Assembly: GCA_003248655.1 (NCBI GenBank)
Contig: QFPM01000012.1
Location: 1 to 64,000, forward strand
Reading direction: 5' to 3'
Source of the DNA: Microbacterium sp.
Lineage (GTDB): Bacteria > Actinomycetota > Actinomycetes > Actinomycetales > Microbacteriaceae
DNA length: 64,000 bases
Both the position numbers and the translations under genes were made by a program. Positions 63,217 to 64,000 of the stretch are shown here, piece by piece. The first letter of the stretch is position 1. Each line of letters begins with the position of its first letter. The notes under the pieces are model-generated. The model ran no database searches. It saw nothing but the letters and a program-made list of their open reading frames with translations, and was not told where the DNA came from.

Positions 63217-64000
63217 GTGAGTGCGAGTCTCGACGACCTACCCCTGCGGGCTGACCTCCGCGGTCTCAAGCCCTATGGCGCCCCGCAGGCTCCGCTGCCG
63301 GTTGCGCTGAACGTCAACGAGAACACCCACCCGGTGCCCGAAGAGGTTGCCGACGACATCCTGGACGCCGTCGCGCACGCCCTACGCGACGTCAACCGCT
63401 ACCCCGATCGCGAGTTCACGTCACTACGGGCGGGTTTCGCCGATTATCTCGGCCACGGTCTCGATGCCGATCACATCTGGGCCGCGAACGGCTCCAACGA
63501 AGTGCTGCAGCATCTGCTGCAGGCATTCGGCGGACCCGGACGCACGGCGTTCGGCTTCGCCCCGACGTATTCGATGTACCCGCTGCTGACGCGAGCGACC
63601 GGAGCCGAGTACGTCGCCGGCACGCGTGGCGTCGACTACACGCTCAGCGCAGAGGATGCCGTCGAGCAGATCGAGCGCGCTTCGCCCGACATCGTCTTCC
63701 TGTGTTCGCCGAACAACCCGACCGGGACGCCGCTCGGCATCGGCGTCATCGAGGCCGTCTACGACGCCGCGCCGGGCATCGTGATCGTCGATGAGGCGTA
63801 TCAGGAGTTCGCGCCGCGCGACGCCCCCTCCGCGCTCTCGTTGCTGCCCGGCCGCGAGCGGCTCGTCGTGTCGCGCACGATGAGCAAGGCGTTCGCCTTC
63901 GCCGGGGCGCGTGTCGGCTATCTCGCGGCAGACCCCGCGGTGATTGACGCGCTACGGCTCGTCCGACTGCCGTACCACCTGTCCGCGCTCACGCAGGCAG
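63217..64000 (+). CDS. hisC: Histidinol-phosphate aminotransferase (5' part)
   Basis: 261 residues visible, running off the right edge. Fold-type I aminotransferase: LNVNENTHPVPEEV, NGSNEVLQHLLQAFGG, SPNNPTGTPLG, and PLP Lys in SRTMSKAFAFAGARVGY. GTG 63217 has TACGAT 7 nt upstream. Confidence 0.94.
   Translation, partial: MSASLDDLPLRADLRGLKPYGAPQAPLPVALNVNENTHPVPEEVADDILDAVAHALRDVNRYPDREFTSLRAGFADYLGHGLDADHIWAANGSNEVLQHLLQAFGGPGRTAFGFAPTYSMYPLLTRATGAEYVAGTRGVDYTLSAEDAVEQIERASPDIVFLCSPNNPTGTPLGIGVIEAVYDAAPGIVIVDEAYQEFAPRDAPSALSLLPGRERLVVSRTMSKAFAFAGARVGYLAADPAVIDALRLVRLPYHLSALTQA

Overview
The window is high-GC actinobacterial chromosome, most likely Microbacteriaceae and probably Microbacterium. 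Genus is inferred from gene order and family content, not from a search. It is almost entirely core housekeeping DNA. I see no phage, no intact insertion sequence, no CRISPR array and no tRNA or rRNA gene.

Layout. 1-3.3 kb: tail of an unknown gene, a DUF559 protein, oligopeptidase B. 3.3-11.9 kb: remnant of an FtsX-like permease, phosphate transporter plus small membrane partner, CpdA-like phosphodiesterase, AspA, a DUF4190-like protein, an FAH-fold enzyme, a PrsW-like protease, an FKBP isomerase, a YceI protein. 12.3-16.8 kb: MFS exporter with DUF167, rpsO, a 2-oxoglutarate oxygenase, a membrane acyltransferase. 16.9-22.6 kb: a luciferase-like monooxygenase with its FMN reductase, a CitA/DctS-type two-component system facing a dicarboxylate transporter, a DedA protein. 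The sensor kinase and the transporter both lack their 5' ends at one shared junction. 22.8-29.7 kb: a glycosyltransferase-SGNH hydrolase fusion, a DUF5302 peptide, pnp with a long leader, a degenerate aldo/keto reductase, a histidine phosphatase. 29.8-34.3 kb: GNAT, dapB, an epimerase with OsmC, thioredoxin with DUF4395.

34.4-54.7 kb is a conserved actinobacterial block: thyA-folA, an SDR, dapA, RNase J, ftsK, pgsA-cinA-clgR-DUF3046-recA-recX, miaB, miaA, dapF, hflX. An ABC-2 export pair sits between recX and miaB. 55-64 kb holds a second S9 peptidase, metF-metE, a large membrane protein, lexA divergent from an SOS-type LysM gene, and the start of hisC.

How they work together: dapA, dapB and dapF make meso-diaminopimelate for lysine and peptidoglycan. 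thyA, folA and metF/metE share the folate one-carbon cycle. recA, recX, lexA and the LysM gene form an SOS group, with candidate LexA sites before recA and between lexA and the LysM gene. pnp and RNase J are RNA turnover enzymes, and miaA/miaB modify tRNA A37 in sequence.

Three features of the DNA itself stand out. First, the 7-mer GGATGCC/GGCATCC is strongly over-represented on both strands and forces rare codon choices. Second, many genes have a TANNNT -10 element ending exactly 6 nt before the start codon, which implies leaderless mRNAs. Third, most gene ends carry long palindromes that belong to several unrelated sequence families with a common design.
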